From an uncultured Clostridium sp. (GTDB taxonomy: Bacteria; Bacillota; Clostridia; Lachnospirales; Lachnospiraceae): DNA of 64,000 nt. Under the pieces are notes generated by a model that did not search any database, was not told the origin of the DNA, and worked only from the letters and a program-made list of their open reading frames with translations. Position 1 is the stretch's first letter. Each line of letters begins with the position of its first letter. Shown here one piece after another: positions 25,118 to 34,878 of the stretch. The position numbers and the translations under genes are program-made. The stretch covers positions 1 through 64,000 of the forward strand of contig UQMJ01000001.1 in NCBI GenBank assembly GCA_900542035.1. The letters are read 5' to 3'.

Positions 25118-26404
25118 ATGTCCAGAACTCAGGGAAATAACCCGATTCGAGTGAAAAAACAAAATGAAACGTTGATTAAGGAAATCATATATAAATACGG
25201 ACCTATTTCTCGAACCCAGATTGCGGAAATGCTGTCACTAACTCCGCCAACGATTACCACGAATGTAAATGCCCTGATTCGTCAGGGGTTTGTCTATGAA
25301 ACGGCTCAGGATGAAAAAACAGAAGAACCTGCAGGTTCCACAGCAGAGAATGGAGCAGAAGGAAAAACGGGTAAAATCAGCAGAGGAAACCGCCGCCCCC
25401 TGGGGCGCCGCCCAGTGCAGATTGATTTTGTGGCAGATGCCTGCTATGTAGTTGGCGCAGAAATTAATAAATACCAGATTGCAGTCTGTCTGATGGATTT
25501 AAGAGGAAATGTAATTGAAAGCAGCCGCTACGTTCCAGATTCGGATGAATACGATCTGATTATACAGGCTTTATTGGATCAGATTGAGAAAGTGGTTGAA
25601 GAATCTGGAGTAGAGGAGGAAAAAATACTGGGTGCTGGAGTGGGACTTACTGGATTTGTAGATTCAAAGACCGGAATTTTAAAACGAAGCGCTTATCAGA
25701 ACTGGGAGAACAACCGGAAAGTGGTAAAAGACATTGGCCGCCGATTAAATATGCCGGTTGTGATTGAAAATAATGCCCGTATGCGGGCGATAGGGGAAGA
25801 GATGTTTGGAAACCAGGATCATGCAGACACCTTTGCTTATTATCTGATTTCCTATGGCCTGGCCTGTCCGATGTATATTAAAGACAGTGTTCTGACGGGA
25901 GAGACTTCTGGAGCTGGAGAAATTGGCCATGTAGTCGTGGATATTCATGGGCCAAAATGCGAGGTTTGCGGAGATTCCGGATGTCTGGAAGAGATGGCTA
26001 GTGAGAGAGCTATTGTAAAACAGGTCAGAGAAGGAATGCGGCAGGGAATTGATACCATGTTAAACGATATGGCGTCTTCCCCAGAGAACGTAGGAATGAA
26101 AGAAATTCTGGCTGCAGAAGAGTGCGGAGATGAGCTGGCCTGCGAGGTTGTAGGAAAGGCCGTTGTCTATCTGGGAATGGAGCTGGCTAATATTATCAAC
26201 TTTATCAGTCCGCCGCTGGTTATCATTGACGGTTATATCATGAAGTTAAAACGCAACCGCCGCCTGATTTTGGCAGAGACGAAAAAACATCTGTTTGGTA
26301 TGGATGATCAGGATATTGAGTTCCAGTTTGTGGAGTTTGACCATTTTACAGGAGCAAAAGGTGCAGGAGCGCTGGCTATCAAGAAGTATTTTATTGAAGC
26401 GTAG
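25118..26404 (+). CDS. ROK-family transcriptional regulator (NagC/XylR type)
   Basis: Regulator of 428 residues: an N-terminal winged helix-turn-helix (residues 15-65, IIYKYGPISRTQIAEMLSLT), a charged linker with a Glu-rich insertion, and a sugar-kinase-like ROK domain. The ROK zinc motif is seen as CEVCGDSGCLEEMASE, preceded by GAGEIGHVVVD. ROK repressors sense sugars or sugar phosphates. It follows the PGI-like and GPH genes and is the best candidate for binding the AT-rich elements at the aldolase, PGI-like and GH3 promoters. The linker of about 40 residues (EKTEEPAGSTAENG) is longer than usual. Confidence 0.92.
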   Translation: MSRTQGNNPIRVKKQNETLIKEIIYKYGPISRTQIAEMLSLTPPTITTNVNALIRQGFVYETAQDEKTEEPAGSTAENGAEGKTGKISRGNRRPLGRRPVQIDFVADACYVVGAEINKYQIAVCLMDLRGNVIESSRYVPDSDEYDLIIQALLDQIEKVVEESGVEEEKILGAGVGLTGFVDSKTGILKRSAYQNWENNRKVVKDIGRRLNMPVVIENNARMRAIGEEMFGNQDHADTFAYYLISYGLACPMYIKDSVLTGETSGAGEIGHVVVDIHGPKCEVCGDSGCLEEMASERAIVKQVREGMRQGIDTMLNDMASSPENVGMKEILAAEECGDELACEVVGKAVVYLGMELANIINFISPPLVIIDGYIMKLKRNRRLILAETKKHLFGMDDQDIEFQFVEFDHFTGAKGAGALAIKKYFIEA

Positions 26405-26467
26405 TATGCTGCAGAGAGGCAATGGGTACGTTTGAAACGGAAGGATTATAATTAATAAAGCGTAATT

Positions 26468-26511
26468 AAAAAAGTAGTCATCAGTTTTAAACTTGGATGA
26501 TTGCTTTTTTT
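26468..26511 (+). terminator. Intrinsic terminator after ROK regulator
   Basis: An A-rich run, the stem GTAGTCATC paired with GATGATTGC (two G-T pairs), and a run of seven T. It separates the ROK gene from the sulfatase locus. Confidence 0.75.
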
Positions 26512-26570
26512 ATTTTTACATTACTTTTATGAACGATCAAGTCGGAAAATGAATAATAATTCCCGTATTT

Positions 26571-26603
26571 TTGACAGAGATAAAACGTTTCACTTGTTAT
26601 AAT
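26571..26603 (+). promoter_or_regulatory. Extended -10 promoter of the importer-sulfatase operon
   Basis: TGTTATAAT (26595-26603) is an extended -10. TTGACA occurs at 26571-26576 but 21 bases away, too far for a standard spacer. Between them lies AAAACGTTTCAC, a half-matching LacI-type box (AAACGTTT core). Confidence 0.5.
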
Positions 26604-26635
26604 GAAACCAGCAAATGAGAAAGGGGTATTGAAAG

Positions 26636-28162
26636 ATGAACGATGGGGCACCTGATAAACAAAAAGGGGACGTGCTGGTTGAAGTAAAAGACATGTGCAA
26701 AAACTTCGGCGTTACAGTGGCCTTAAATCATGTAGATATCCAGTTTAAACGGGGAGAAATCAGAGGACTTATTGGAGAAAATGGTTCTGGAAAATCTACA
26801 GTTTCTTCGATTATAGCAGGAATCCAGCCTGCTACCAGCGGTGAAATGTTTTACAAGGGAAAGCCATGGAAACCAGCAAATAGTTTAGAAGCAATTCAAA
26901 ATGGAATCGGGATGATTGTTCAGGAATCGGGAACAATCCCAGGAATTACTGTGGCAGAAAACATTTTTTTAGGTAACTATAAGCCATTTCGTAAAGGACC
27001 TTTTGTAGACAGAGCAAAGATGAATGTGAAGGCAAAGCAAGCGTTAGAAAAAATTGGCATTACCAATATTAATCCAGCCTTGCCAACGATGAATTATGAC
27101 ATGCAGGAAAGAAAGCTAATTGAGATTGCAAAAGTAATGGCAGCAGATCCAGAACTTTTTGTTGTAGATGAGACGACAACAGCATTATCTCATAGTGGAC
27201 GACAGATACTGTATCAAATTATGCACCAGGCTGCAAAAGATAATAAAGCAGTCGTATTTATCAGCCATGATTTAGCTGAGCTAATGGAGCATTGCGATAC
27301 CTTGACAATTCTTCGGGATGGGGTAATTATTGATAATATTGAGAAAAAAGATTTTGAACCTGGAGATATCAAACGAAAAATGGTAGGACGTGAGGTTAAA
27401 GAAAACTACTATCGTTCAGATACAGATGGGTATGACAAGGAAGTAGTTTTGGAAGCCGAGTGCATTACTACGATGAAGGATTTACTTTGTTTTAATCTGG
27501 AACTTCATAAAGGAGAGATTTTAGGAATCGGAGGGCTTTCAGAGTGTGGAATGCATGGCTTGGGACGGGCACTGTACGGTCTTGATGAAGTGGTAGATGG
27601 TCAGGTGGTGTTAAAGAAAAGTGGGACGGTCATTAAGAATGCAGAAACTGCTTTTAAAAATAGTATGGGTTATGTATCCAAGAATCGGGATCAGGAATCT
27701 CTGGAACTGAATGCATCGATTGGAGCCAATATACAGAGTGTAGGATATAAGAAGAACCGTTTCTTTGGTCCGTTTATTTCTGGAAAGAAGGAAAGAAAGT
27801 ATGCTCAGCTTATGGTAGATGAACTGGCAATCAAATGTGTAAATATCTGGCAGCCAGTAAGAGCAATGTCTGGAGGAAATAAACAGAAAGTAGTATTTGG
27901 AAAATGGATTGCTGATGATGCAGACATTTTGATTTTAGACTGCCCAACCAGAGGTGTTGATATTGGCGTCAAAGCTTCTATGTATCAATTAATTTATGAA
28001 ATGAAGAAAAAAGGAAAATCAATTATTATGATTTCTGAAGAAATGCCGGAATTAATTGGTATGTCAGATCGGCTTTTGATTATGAAAGACGGAAAAATAA
28101 GTGGAGAATTTTTTAGAAAAGACGGTTTTGATGAACATGAATTGATAGAATGTATGATTTAA
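26636..28162 (+). CDS. Sugar ABC transporter ATPase, RbsA/MglA type (two domains)
   Basis: Tandem ATPase of 508 residues for a CUT2-type importer. Domain 1 has Walker A GENGSGKST and Walker B LFVVDETTTALS, but its signature region reads MNYDMQERKLIEIAK instead of LSxGQ. Domain 2 lacks a normal Walker A, as usual in this family, and has signature MSGGNKQKV and Walker B ILILDCPTRGVD. One catalytic and one degenerate site is normal for RbsA; the loss of the LSxGQ serine and glycine in domain 1 is more extreme than usual. It heads the operon ATPase, permease, binding protein, permease, sulfatase. Confidence 0.9.
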   Translation: MNDGAPDKQKGDVLVEVKDMCKNFGVTVALNHVDIQFKRGEIRGLIGENGSGKSTVSSIIAGIQPATSGEMFYKGKPWKPANSLEAIQNGIGMIVQESGTIPGITVAENIFLGNYKPFRKGPFVDRAKMNVKAKQALEKIGITNINPALPTMNYDMQERKLIEIAKVMAADPELFVVDETTTALSHSGRQILYQIMHQAAKDNKAVVFISHDLAELMEHCDTLTILRDGVIIDNIEKKDFEPGDIKRKMVGREVKENYYRSDTDGYDKEVVLEAECITTMKDLLCFNLELHKGEILGIGGLSECGMHGLGRALYGLDEVVDGQVVLKKSGTVIKNAETAFKNSMGYVSKNRDQESLELNASIGANIQSVGYKKNRFFGPFISGKKERKYAQLMVDELAIKCVNIWQPVRAMSGGNKQKVVFGKWIADDADILILDCPTRGVDIGVKASMYQLIYEMKKKGKSIIMISEEMPELIGMSDRLLIMKDGKISGEFFRKDGFDEHELIECMI

Positions 28163-28174
28163 GGAGGGAAAATA

Positions 28175-29179
28175 ATGACCAGTATTGCAGCAGTCAAAGA
28201 ATCTCCTAAGCTGAAGATAGGGGATAGAATTGACATTATTAAGAATAAGAGGATGTTTTCCCTTGTATTTCCGCTTAGTATTCTGATTTTTTTAATAGTA
28301 TCATTTGGAGCGGCAACTGGCGGAGAATTTTTTAAGGGAACCGTTTTAAAAGGAATTTTTGATCAGGCGCTCATTATCGGAACAATGGCTACAGCCGTTT
28401 CCTTTATCTATACAACAGGAAATCTGGATATTTCTGTAGGTTCGGTAATGGGGCTGGGAGCAGTAGCTGGGGCATTAGTTTACAGCTCTACAGGGAATAT
28501 TATATTAATGATATTAGCTGCTATGATTGTCAGTATTTTGCTAATGCTGTTTAATTGTACTTTGAGTGTGGTTCTTAATATTAAGACTACTATGGTAGCA
28601 ATTGTAGTAATGCAGCTGTATAGTGCGATTATCAGTGAGATAGTAGGAGCAGATACGCTGAAAGTTGATTTTAAAATTTGCAAAATGCTGGAAAATGGCG
28701 GATTCCGTTATGGTGCATTTATTTGTTATTTTATCCTGTGCCTTTTAGTTTTTCATTATACGTCAGTAGGACGTCAGCTTCGTTTTATTGGGGGAAACGA
28801 AAAGTGTGCAAAGCAAACGGGAATGAATCCAAAACGTGCTGTGTATATTAGTTTCTTAATGGCCGGAATCGGAGTTGGCATCGCCGCAGTATTTACAATT
28901 ATACGTACTGGAAGTGTGGGAAATTCTACTGGAAATGGAATGGGAATGGACGTTATGCTTGCCACTGTATTAGGCGGCATGTCTATTTTTGGAGGCGCCA
29001 AGTCGAATACCTATTCGGGCATAATTGGTGCATTAACAGTATCAGCCCTAAATAAAGGACTTTTAATGCTGGGAGTATCCAGCACGGTAATACAGGGGGT
29101 AAGAGGTGTGGTATTCCTTCTTCTGGTATTTTTAAACAGTGAGAGACCGAGTACTCTTCCTTCAAGAGAGCAGTTCTAA
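28175..29179 (+). CDS. Sugar ABC transporter permease 1, RbsC type
   Basis: Membrane permease of 334 residues, BPD_transp_2 family, with about nine or ten helices. The family segments are TTGNLDISVGSVMGLGAVAG, the cytoplasmic coupling region RQLRFIGGNEKCAKQTGM, and VMLATVLGGMSIFGGAKSNT. It starts after a strong AAGGAGGG site 12 bases behind the ATPase gene. It probably forms a heterodimer with the second permease at 30558 rather than a homodimer. Confidence 0.9.
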   Translation: MTSIAAVKESPKLKIGDRIDIIKNKRMFSLVFPLSILIFLIVSFGAATGGEFFKGTVLKGIFDQALIIGTMATAVSFIYTTGNLDISVGSVMGLGAVAGALVYSSTGNIILMILAAMIVSILLMLFNCTLSVVLNIKTTMVAIVVMQLYSAIISEIVGADTLKVDFKICKMLENGGFRYGAFICYFILCLLVFHYTSVGRQLRFIGGNEKCAKQTGMNPKRAVYISFLMAGIGVGIAAVFTIIRTGSVGNSTGNGMGMDVMLATVLGGMSIFGGAKSNTYSGIIGALTVSALNKGLLMLGVSSTVIQGVRGVVFLLLVFLNSERPSTLPSREQF

Positions 29180-29208
29180 AGATTATAAATAAGAATGGAG
29201 AAAAGATT

Positions 29209-30513
29209 ATGTATAAGAAATATTTAGCAATGGGATTGGGATTAGCATTGGGTTTAAGTGTAACAGCATGTTCAAGTTCTTCAGGAACAGAAAACAGCAG
29301 TTCTGGAAAAGCAGAAGTTCAGACAGGGACATCTGTAGAAAATGGGCAGGAATCTCCTTACGCAGAAAGCTTTAAAATTGGCATCGCAGAAGTTCAGGCA
29401 AATGATGAAAGCATTCAGAGACGGGCTTATTTTGAAAACTATATTGCCCCTAGATATAATTGTGAATTTATTTTCTCAGAGCAGTGTTCCAGTACAGATA
29501 AGCTTCTGACCTTTATTGAAAATTGTGCAGATGCCGGCTGTGATGCAGTTATCAGTTACAGCAATGATGATATCGAACAGATGACTCAGGTATGCCAGGA
29601 ATATGGCATGATTTATGTCGTAAATACAGTAAGAATCAATCCTAAGACGGAAGCAGCTTTTGCAGGTGGATATGAAAATTTTGGAGCATTTGGCTCAAAT
29701 CAGGTAGCTATCGGACAGGTATTTGGTCAGTGGTTAAGGGAGAATGCAAGTGAAGACGGAAGCGAAGGATTTTTAATCTGCAGCGGAATGGCCTATACTG
29801 GAAACTTACAGCAGACGGAAATCACAACGGCTTGTTTAACAGCTTTGCAGGAAATGTACGATTTAACTTACGATCAGGATTTAAATTCTATGGTAGTATC
29901 TTCTGCACCGATTGAAGCAACGAATGATAAAGGAATCAATATTTACCTATATCCTGGCCATGTTACGAGAGTAGAGGGCTACTTACAGGGACTTACAGCA
30001 GCTCTTCAGACAGGAAAATATGGAGTTATGCTTCAATCCATTCAGCTGTATGACCAGACAGGAGTAATTGTTCAGGAAACCGAACAGGCAATGAATAAAG
30101 ATATTAAAGTAGCTGGTGTGGCAACAGTATCAGAGAGCCTAAAGACTGCATTTTCAACAAAGGATCAATTTGGAAATCCGACTGTAAACATGGCTACTGC
30201 AAAGCCAGTCAGCCTGTTATGTGCATCTGGTTTTGCTCAGACTTACAACTTGCTGACAGGACATAGGGATGCAACTTTGGCGGAAAACGGTGATGCTGGA
30301 GAATTAAATACAACATTATGGCCGATTACCGACTTAGAGACTCTGGAAACGATTAGCAAATGGGATACGCCAGAAGGTGGAAAATGGATTGTAGACTATG
30401 AAATTTTAGATAATATGCTGTCAGTTAACAACGAAGATTTAACGAATAAAGAATTGCAGGAAATTGTAGATTCCGTTACATATGAGTCTGCGCTGAAGCG
30501 CCTTGGAGAATAG
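29209..30513 (+). CDS. Sugar-binding lipoprotein of the ABC importer
   Basis: Secreted lipoprotein of 434 residues with signal peptide ending SVTAC (Cys21) and a Ser-rich linker. The mature protein looks like a periplasmic binding protein of the RbsB/LuxP class: FKIGIAEVQAND at the start, CDAVISYSNDDIEQ, then GSNQVAIGQVFGQWL. At 434 residues it is clearly longer than RbsB (about 300). That suggests a larger ligand such as a disaccharide or a sulfated sugar. The latter is inferred from the sulfatase two genes downstream. Confidence 0.85.
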   Translation: MYKKYLAMGLGLALGLSVTACSSSSGTENSSSGKAEVQTGTSVENGQESPYAESFKIGIAEVQANDESIQRRAYFENYIAPRYNCEFIFSEQCSSTDKLLTFIENCADAGCDAVISYSNDDIEQMTQVCQEYGMIYVVNTVRINPKTEAAFAGGYENFGAFGSNQVAIGQVFGQWLRENASEDGSEGFLICSGMAYTGNLQQTEITTACLTALQEMYDLTYDQDLNSMVVSSAPIEATNDKGINIYLYPGHVTRVEGYLQGLTAALQTGKYGVMLQSIQLYDQTGVIVQETEQAMNKDIKVAGVATVSESLKTAFSTKDQFGNPTVNMATAKPVSLLCASGFAQTYNLLTGHRDATLAENGDAGELNTTLWPITDLETLETISKWDTPEGGKWIVDYEILDNMLSVNNEDLTNKELQEIVDSVTYESALKRLGE

Positions 30514-30557
30514 ATATAGGAAAGCGAGCTTAGGCTTTCAAGAGAAAGGGGAAAATT

Positions 30558-31589
30558 ATGGACAGCAAAAAAAAGAAGAATCTTTCAGGGATGGTAATAT
30601 TAAAGACCTTGTCAATCCCCCTGATTACCTGGCTCATATGTGAACTGATTGACCGTTCTCTTGTAGGAGTAGGTGTCATTACGAATATTGCTGATGTCAA
30701 AGCTTTGCTTCGTACTCTTTTAACTTCTTTCAGTTTTGCACTGGCCATTAACTGTAATTTGACCAGCGGACGAATGGATTTGTCCGCTGGAGCCCAAATG
30801 TATATGGGATGTATTTTCGGAGGAAATATTGCATTGAGTCTGGGGCTTGGGGGAATCGGTATTTTGATTTTCAGCATGATAGTGGGTGCTTTGTGTGGTC
30901 TTGTTGTGGGAGTGCTTTTTGTGAATTTAAGAATTCTTCCTATGGTGCTAGGTTTAGGCGTGAGCTTAATATTTGAATGTATGTCTTTCGGGGCCTATAA
31001 CCAGCAGGGATTAAAGCTTTTTGGAAAACCAGGAGTAGAAGTTCTTTCCAACATTGGTTTTATTTTAATCGTAGCGTTTGCTTTAGTGGCAATCGTAACC
31101 TGGCTGTTTCAATATAGCAGCTTCGGTTACCGAAGAAGAGCTATTCAGGGGAATCAAAAATTAGCTTCGGATAGTGGAATTAATATTTATACCAATTGTA
31201 TTCAGTGCTATATACTGGCAGGGGCTTTAGTTGCCTGTGCAGGAGTATTTGATACTGCTTACAGCGGCGGTTTAACACCGGTAATGGGGATGACAAGTAA
31301 TACTCAGGTATTTAAAAACATGTTTCCTATGGCACTTGGACTTTTAATTGGTTCTTACAGCCACAAGCCAGTAATTGGAATCTTACTTGGTTCACTAAGT
31401 GTAAAGATCCTTACGATGTGTTTATCTAAACTTGCCATGGACAGCAGTATGCAAAATATTATTATTTACAGTTTATTTTTACTGCTGAATATCTACAGAA
31501 TGAATGCGTATCGTTTTAATTATGCAAAAGAGAAAAAGGCAAGAATTGAATTGGCAAAACAAACCAGAACAGCCATTTATAGCGCTTAG
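30558..31589 (+). CDS. Sugar ABC transporter permease 2, RbsC type
   Basis: Second BPD_transp_2 permease, 343 residues, only distantly similar to the first. Seen: NCNLTSGRMDLSAGAQMYMG (the GxLDLSVG region in altered form), the coupling region GYRRRAIQGNQKLASDSGI and the late glycine-rich helix ALGLLIGSYSHKP. It lies 44 bases after the binding-protein gene, with a small GAAAGC...GCTTTC hairpin in the gap, and 19 bases before the sulfatase start. Two unlike permeases imply an asymmetric channel. Confidence 0.87.
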   Translation: MDSKKKKNLSGMVILKTLSIPLITWLICELIDRSLVGVGVITNIADVKALLRTLLTSFSFALAINCNLTSGRMDLSAGAQMYMGCIFGGNIALSLGLGGIGILIFSMIVGALCGLVVGVLFVNLRILPMVLGLGVSLIFECMSFGAYNQQGLKLFGKPGVEVLSNIGFILIVAFALVAIVTWLFQYSSFGYRRRAIQGNQKLASDSGINIYTNCIQCYILAGALVACAGVFDTAYSGGLTPVMGMTSNTQVFKNMFPMALGLLIGSYSHKPVIGILLGSLSVKILTMCLSKLAMDSSMQNIIIYSLFLLLNIYRMNAYRFNYAKEKKARIELAKQTRTAIYSA

Positions 31590-31608
31590 AGAAAAGGAGA
31601 ATAAAAAT

Positions 31609-33138
31609 ATGCGTGCAATTATGGTAATGTATGATTCCTTGAGAAGAGACCTACTTCCATGCTATAATAAAAATACTCCTTTGGAGATGCCGAATTTTAG
31701 AAGGTTGGCAGAACATTCGCTGGTCTTCGACAGAAGTTATGTATGCAGCATGCCCTGTATGCCAACCAGACGGGAACTTCATACGGGACGGCCTAATTTC
31801 CTTCACAGAAGCTGGGGGCCTGTTGAACCATGGGATGATTCTATGCCGGAAATTTTAGACAGAGCTGGAATCCACAGCCATTTGTCAACGGATCACTACC
31901 ATTACATTCAAGATGGAGGGGCTACTTATTGCGGCAGATATTCTACATGGGCTTGCTACAGAGGACAGGAAAGTGATGCATGGCAGGGATTTGCAGGTGA
32001 ACATGAAGATGATGTGTCTCCTTACCTGCTGTTTAATGAAAAGACACCGGAAGCAATTAGAAAGAGAAGGGCAAAAGGCGGTTGGAGAAATTATGAAAAT
32101 CGTAAAGTAATTACAGAGGAATCGCTATTTCCACAGGCAAAAACTTTTGAAGATGGATTAGATTTTATCCGGAAAAACAGCCAATATGACAATTGGTTCC
32201 TTCAAATAGAAACTTTTGATCCCCATGAACCATTTACAGCTCCTGAGAAATTTCAAAGCAGATGGTTTGATCCAGATAAGCCGTTTATGCCAGACTGGCC
32301 GCCTTATTCACCAGTCATGGAGGATCAGGATACAATTGAACAGATGCGTCGGAAATATTATGCGTTGGCAGAATATTGCGATTATTGTCTAGGATTAGTC
32401 TTAGATGAAATGGATGAAAAAGATATGTGGAAAGATACGATGTTAATTGTAAATACTGATCATGGATTTTTCTTAGGGGAACATGACTGGTGGGGAAAAG
32501 GCAGTATGCCAGATTATGAAGAACTAACCCATACACCATTCTTTTTGTGGGATCCCAGATCAGGAAAGCAGGGGGAAAGAAGAAGCTCTTTGGTTCAAAC
32601 AATTGATATTGCTCCTACATTGCTGGACTTTTTTGAACTTCCAATTCCGAAAGACATGATAGGACGGCCATTAAAAGAGACTGCAGAGACAGATAAGCCA
32701 GTCAGGGATTATGCAATATTTGGATATCATGGAGGACCAATCAATATTACAGACGGCCGATTCGTATATATGCGAGCAGTTGCAGATGGCTCGGGGACCT
32801 TAAATGATTATACATTGATGCCGACTCATATGGATTGTATTTTTTCAACAGAAGAGTTAAAGCAGGCTTCGTTTTATCCGCCATTTTCCTTTACAAAAGG
32901 ATGTCCGGTGTTAAAGATTCCAGCTGGAGGCGTTGGAACGGCAAGATTTGAACAGAAGTTAAAAGAAAACAGATTATATGATATAGAAGAAGATCCAAAC
33001 CAGAAGAAGATTTTGGAAGATCCGGTGGAAGAAAAGCGGCTTGTTCAGGCCATGGCTGCGCTGTTAAAAGAGAACGATGCACCGAATGAAATTTATCAGA
33101 GATACGGCCTGAAAATGAATGAAGCGTGTACTGCATAG
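31609..33138 (+). CDS. Cytoplasmic type I (formylglycine) sulfatase
   Basis: Arylsulfatase/choline-sulfatase-like enzyme of 509 residues in the alkaline phosphatase superfamily. The maturation motif C-x-P-x-R is present as CMPTR (Cys50-Arg54), followed by RELHTGR; Cys50 would be oxidised to formylglycine by an anaerobic radical-SAM enzyme not in this window. Metal-site segments MVMYDSLRRD at the N-terminus and NTDHGFFLGEHDWWGKG are seen. There is no signal peptide: ATG 31609 follows AAAAGGAG and leads straight into the beta strand. So it acts inside the cell, on a substrate brought in by the importer encoded just upstream. The frame is open upstream to 31504, overlapping the permease, but that start is not used. 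Confidence 0.9.
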   Translation: MRAIMVMYDSLRRDLLPCYNKNTPLEMPNFRRLAEHSLVFDRSYVCSMPCMPTRRELHTGRPNFLHRSWGPVEPWDDSMPEILDRAGIHSHLSTDHYHYIQDGGATYCGRYSTWACYRGQESDAWQGFAGEHEDDVSPYLLFNEKTPEAIRKRRAKGGWRNYENRKVITEESLFPQAKTFEDGLDFIRKNSQYDNWFLQIETFDPHEPFTAPEKFQSRWFDPDKPFMPDWPPYSPVMEDQDTIEQMRRKYYALAEYCDYCLGLVLDEMDEKDMWKDTMLIVNTDHGFFLGEHDWWGKGSMPDYEELTHTPFFLWDPRSGKQGERRSSLVQTIDIAPTLLDFFELPIPKDMIGRPLKETAETDKPVRDYAIFGYHGGPINITDGRFVYMRAVADGSGTLNDYTLMPTHMDCIFSTEELKQASFYPPFSFTKGCPVLKIPAGGVGTARFEQKLKENRLYDIEEDPNQKKILEDPVEEKRLVQAMAALLKENDAPNEIYQRYGLKMNEACTA

Positions 33139-33158
33139 GCATACACATAAATAGGCAG

Positions 33159-33194
33159 GCAATAAGCGTGGGAATATAAGCTCACGCTTATTGC
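33159..33194 (+). terminator. Long perfect hairpin after sulfatase gene
   Basis: GCAATAAGCGTG and CACGCTTATTGC form a perfect 12-base stem with a 12-base loop. The T-run is weak, so it is a partial terminator or a message-stabilising element between the sulfatase operon and the two-component genes. Confidence 0.5.
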
Positions 33195-33220
33195 TGTTAC
33201 TGAAGGGGAAGGAATGGTAA

Positions 33221-34867
33221 ATGTTGAGAGAAAAAAAGGTTTCTATCCGTTATCAGTTGATTGTGACTGTAGTTTTAACGTTAATGCCAATTACATTCAT
33301 ATTTTATTTTTTTGTAAGCAGAGCCATTACTCAGATGAATGCTCAGATTGCAAATGCAAATGAAAATACGCTCAGAGGTTATCGAAATTCTATTCAGGAG
33401 GAAATCCTCCAGATAGATTCTTTTTTCTATGGAATATTAGAGGATGGAAAAAAAGAAGAACTAGAGGAAATTTTTTTAGAAGAACACTTTTTAAATCCTT
33501 CAGCAGCAGTTTTCGCAGTGGCATCTAAGGGGGGAGATTTTTTGTACTCGTTTAATCCGATAGCAGAATATACAGAGGAGAGAAAAGAAGAACTTAAGCT
33601 GTTGTTGAAAAAATGGAGAGAAGAAGCGGCAGAACGGCAAGGATGGTTTATTGTAACGGAAGGAGGGGCTTCCTATATGCTTCGAATCTTCAGGGCAGGG
33701 GAGGACGAATTTTTTTGCATGGCAGATTTGGAAAAACTATCAAAACGTGCACAGTTGGAATTCGGCCTGGAATCCCCAGTGGTATTTATGAATAAAAACG
33801 GAGAGTTCCTTACGACTGCGGTATGGGCGAGAGAAAATAGGATAAGTAGACTAGGAGATAATTATTTTATAACGGAAGGAGAGCCCCCTTATATGGTAGT
33901 TCAGGAATCTATGTTTGGATTGAAAATTTTATATGGCGTTCGTTATCAGAATAATGTGGGGATTTTAAAATGGCTGCGTCGTGGCCCAATTCTGTTTTTA
34001 GCATCTGTGACAGTGCTGCTGGCCGTGCTTTTTATTTATATGAGGTATAGTTTTTTTAAGCCATTGGCTGAATTGGTTGAAACCATGAAGAAAATAGAGG
34101 CAGATGATTTACAGTGCAGAACAGGGCGGTATTCCAGTAAAGAATTTGCACAGGTAAACGATACATTTAACCGTATGATAAATACAATTACGAATTTGAA
34201 AATAGAAAGCTATGAGAGAAAGCTGGCGGCAAGAGAGGCAGAACTGGCAGCAGAAAAAGCGGAACTTACTTCTCTTAGAATGCAGATACAACCTCATTTT
34301 TATTTGAATTGCCTAAAAAATATATATGGTTTGGCGCAAATGGGATCATTTCAGGAAATCCAGGACGAAATCCTTCTGCTGTCAAAGCATTTAAGATATA
34401 TTTTCGGATTAAAAAGTGAAACAGTATCTTTAAAAGAAGAGTTAAAAATGTGTGAGAATTATGTGCAGCTTCAGGCAATAGGAAGAAGAAATAAATCCCA
34501 ATGTGAACTGGATATTCCATTAGAGCTGCTGGAATTGCAGGTGCCTCCGGTTAGTATATTGAGCTTGGTAGAAAATGCCGTTAAATATGGAGTGGTACTT
34601 GATAGGGAATTAGTTATTACAATTAAGGGAAGTTTTTTAAGAATGGAGGATAGTAAACTGGCAGATTTGAAAATTTGCGATAATGGACAAGGATTTCCGT
34701 CAGAGATTATAGAGCAGCTAAATAAAGGGATTCAGCCAACTGATTCAGGGGAACATATTGGAATATGGAATGTGATTCAAAGATTCCATATTCTATATGG
34801 AAAACGGTTTGCGATTAATTTTTGGAATCATAATGGAGCTAATATAGAATTAATGATTCAGCTTTAA
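33221..34867 (+). CDS. Sensor histidine kinase, LytS/YesM type
   Basis: Membrane sensor kinase of 548 residues. A first membrane helix (residues 13-33), an extracellular sensor domain of about 220 residues, a second helix near 245-268 (GPILFLASVTVLLAVLF) and a HAMP region are followed by the His_kinase domain. That domain has the phospho-acceptor His near 359 in QIQPHFYLNCLKN, and an ATPase domain with SLVENAVKYGV and CDNGQGF. This is the YesM class that pairs with AraC-type regulators and controls sugar uptake in Firmicutes. It is 12 bases ahead of its partner and presumably senses the importer's substrate. Confidence 0.92.
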   Translation: MLREKKVSIRYQLIVTVVLTLMPITFIFYFFVSRAITQMNAQIANANENTLRGYRNSIQEEILQIDSFFYGILEDGKKEELEEIFLEEHFLNPSAAVFAVASKGGDFLYSFNPIAEYTEERKEELKLLLKKWREEAAERQGWFIVTEGGASYMLRIFRAGEDEFFCMADLEKLSKRAQLEFGLESPVVFMNKNGEFLTTAVWARENRISRLGDNYFITEGEPPYMVVQESMFGLKILYGVRYQNNVGILKWLRRGPILFLASVTVLLAVLFIYMRYSFFKPLAELVETMKKIEADDLQCRTGRYSSKEFAQVNDTFNRMINTITNLKIESYERKLAAREAELAAEKAELTSLRMQIQPHFYLNCLKNIYGLAQMGSFQEIQDEILLLSKHLRYIFGLKSETVSLKEELKMCENYVQLQAIGRRNKSQCELDIPLELLELQVPPVSILSLVENAVKYGVVLDRELVITIKGSFLRMEDSKLADLKICDNGQGFPSEIIEQLNKGIQPTDSGEHIGIWNVIQRFHILYGKRFAINFWNHNGANIELMIQL

Positions 34868-34878
34868 AGGAGAGAAAC

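Noticed and set aside
26571..26603. TTGACA and TATAAT as a standard promoter
   Set aside because: The spacer is 21 bases. An extended -10 promoter without that -35 is more plausible.
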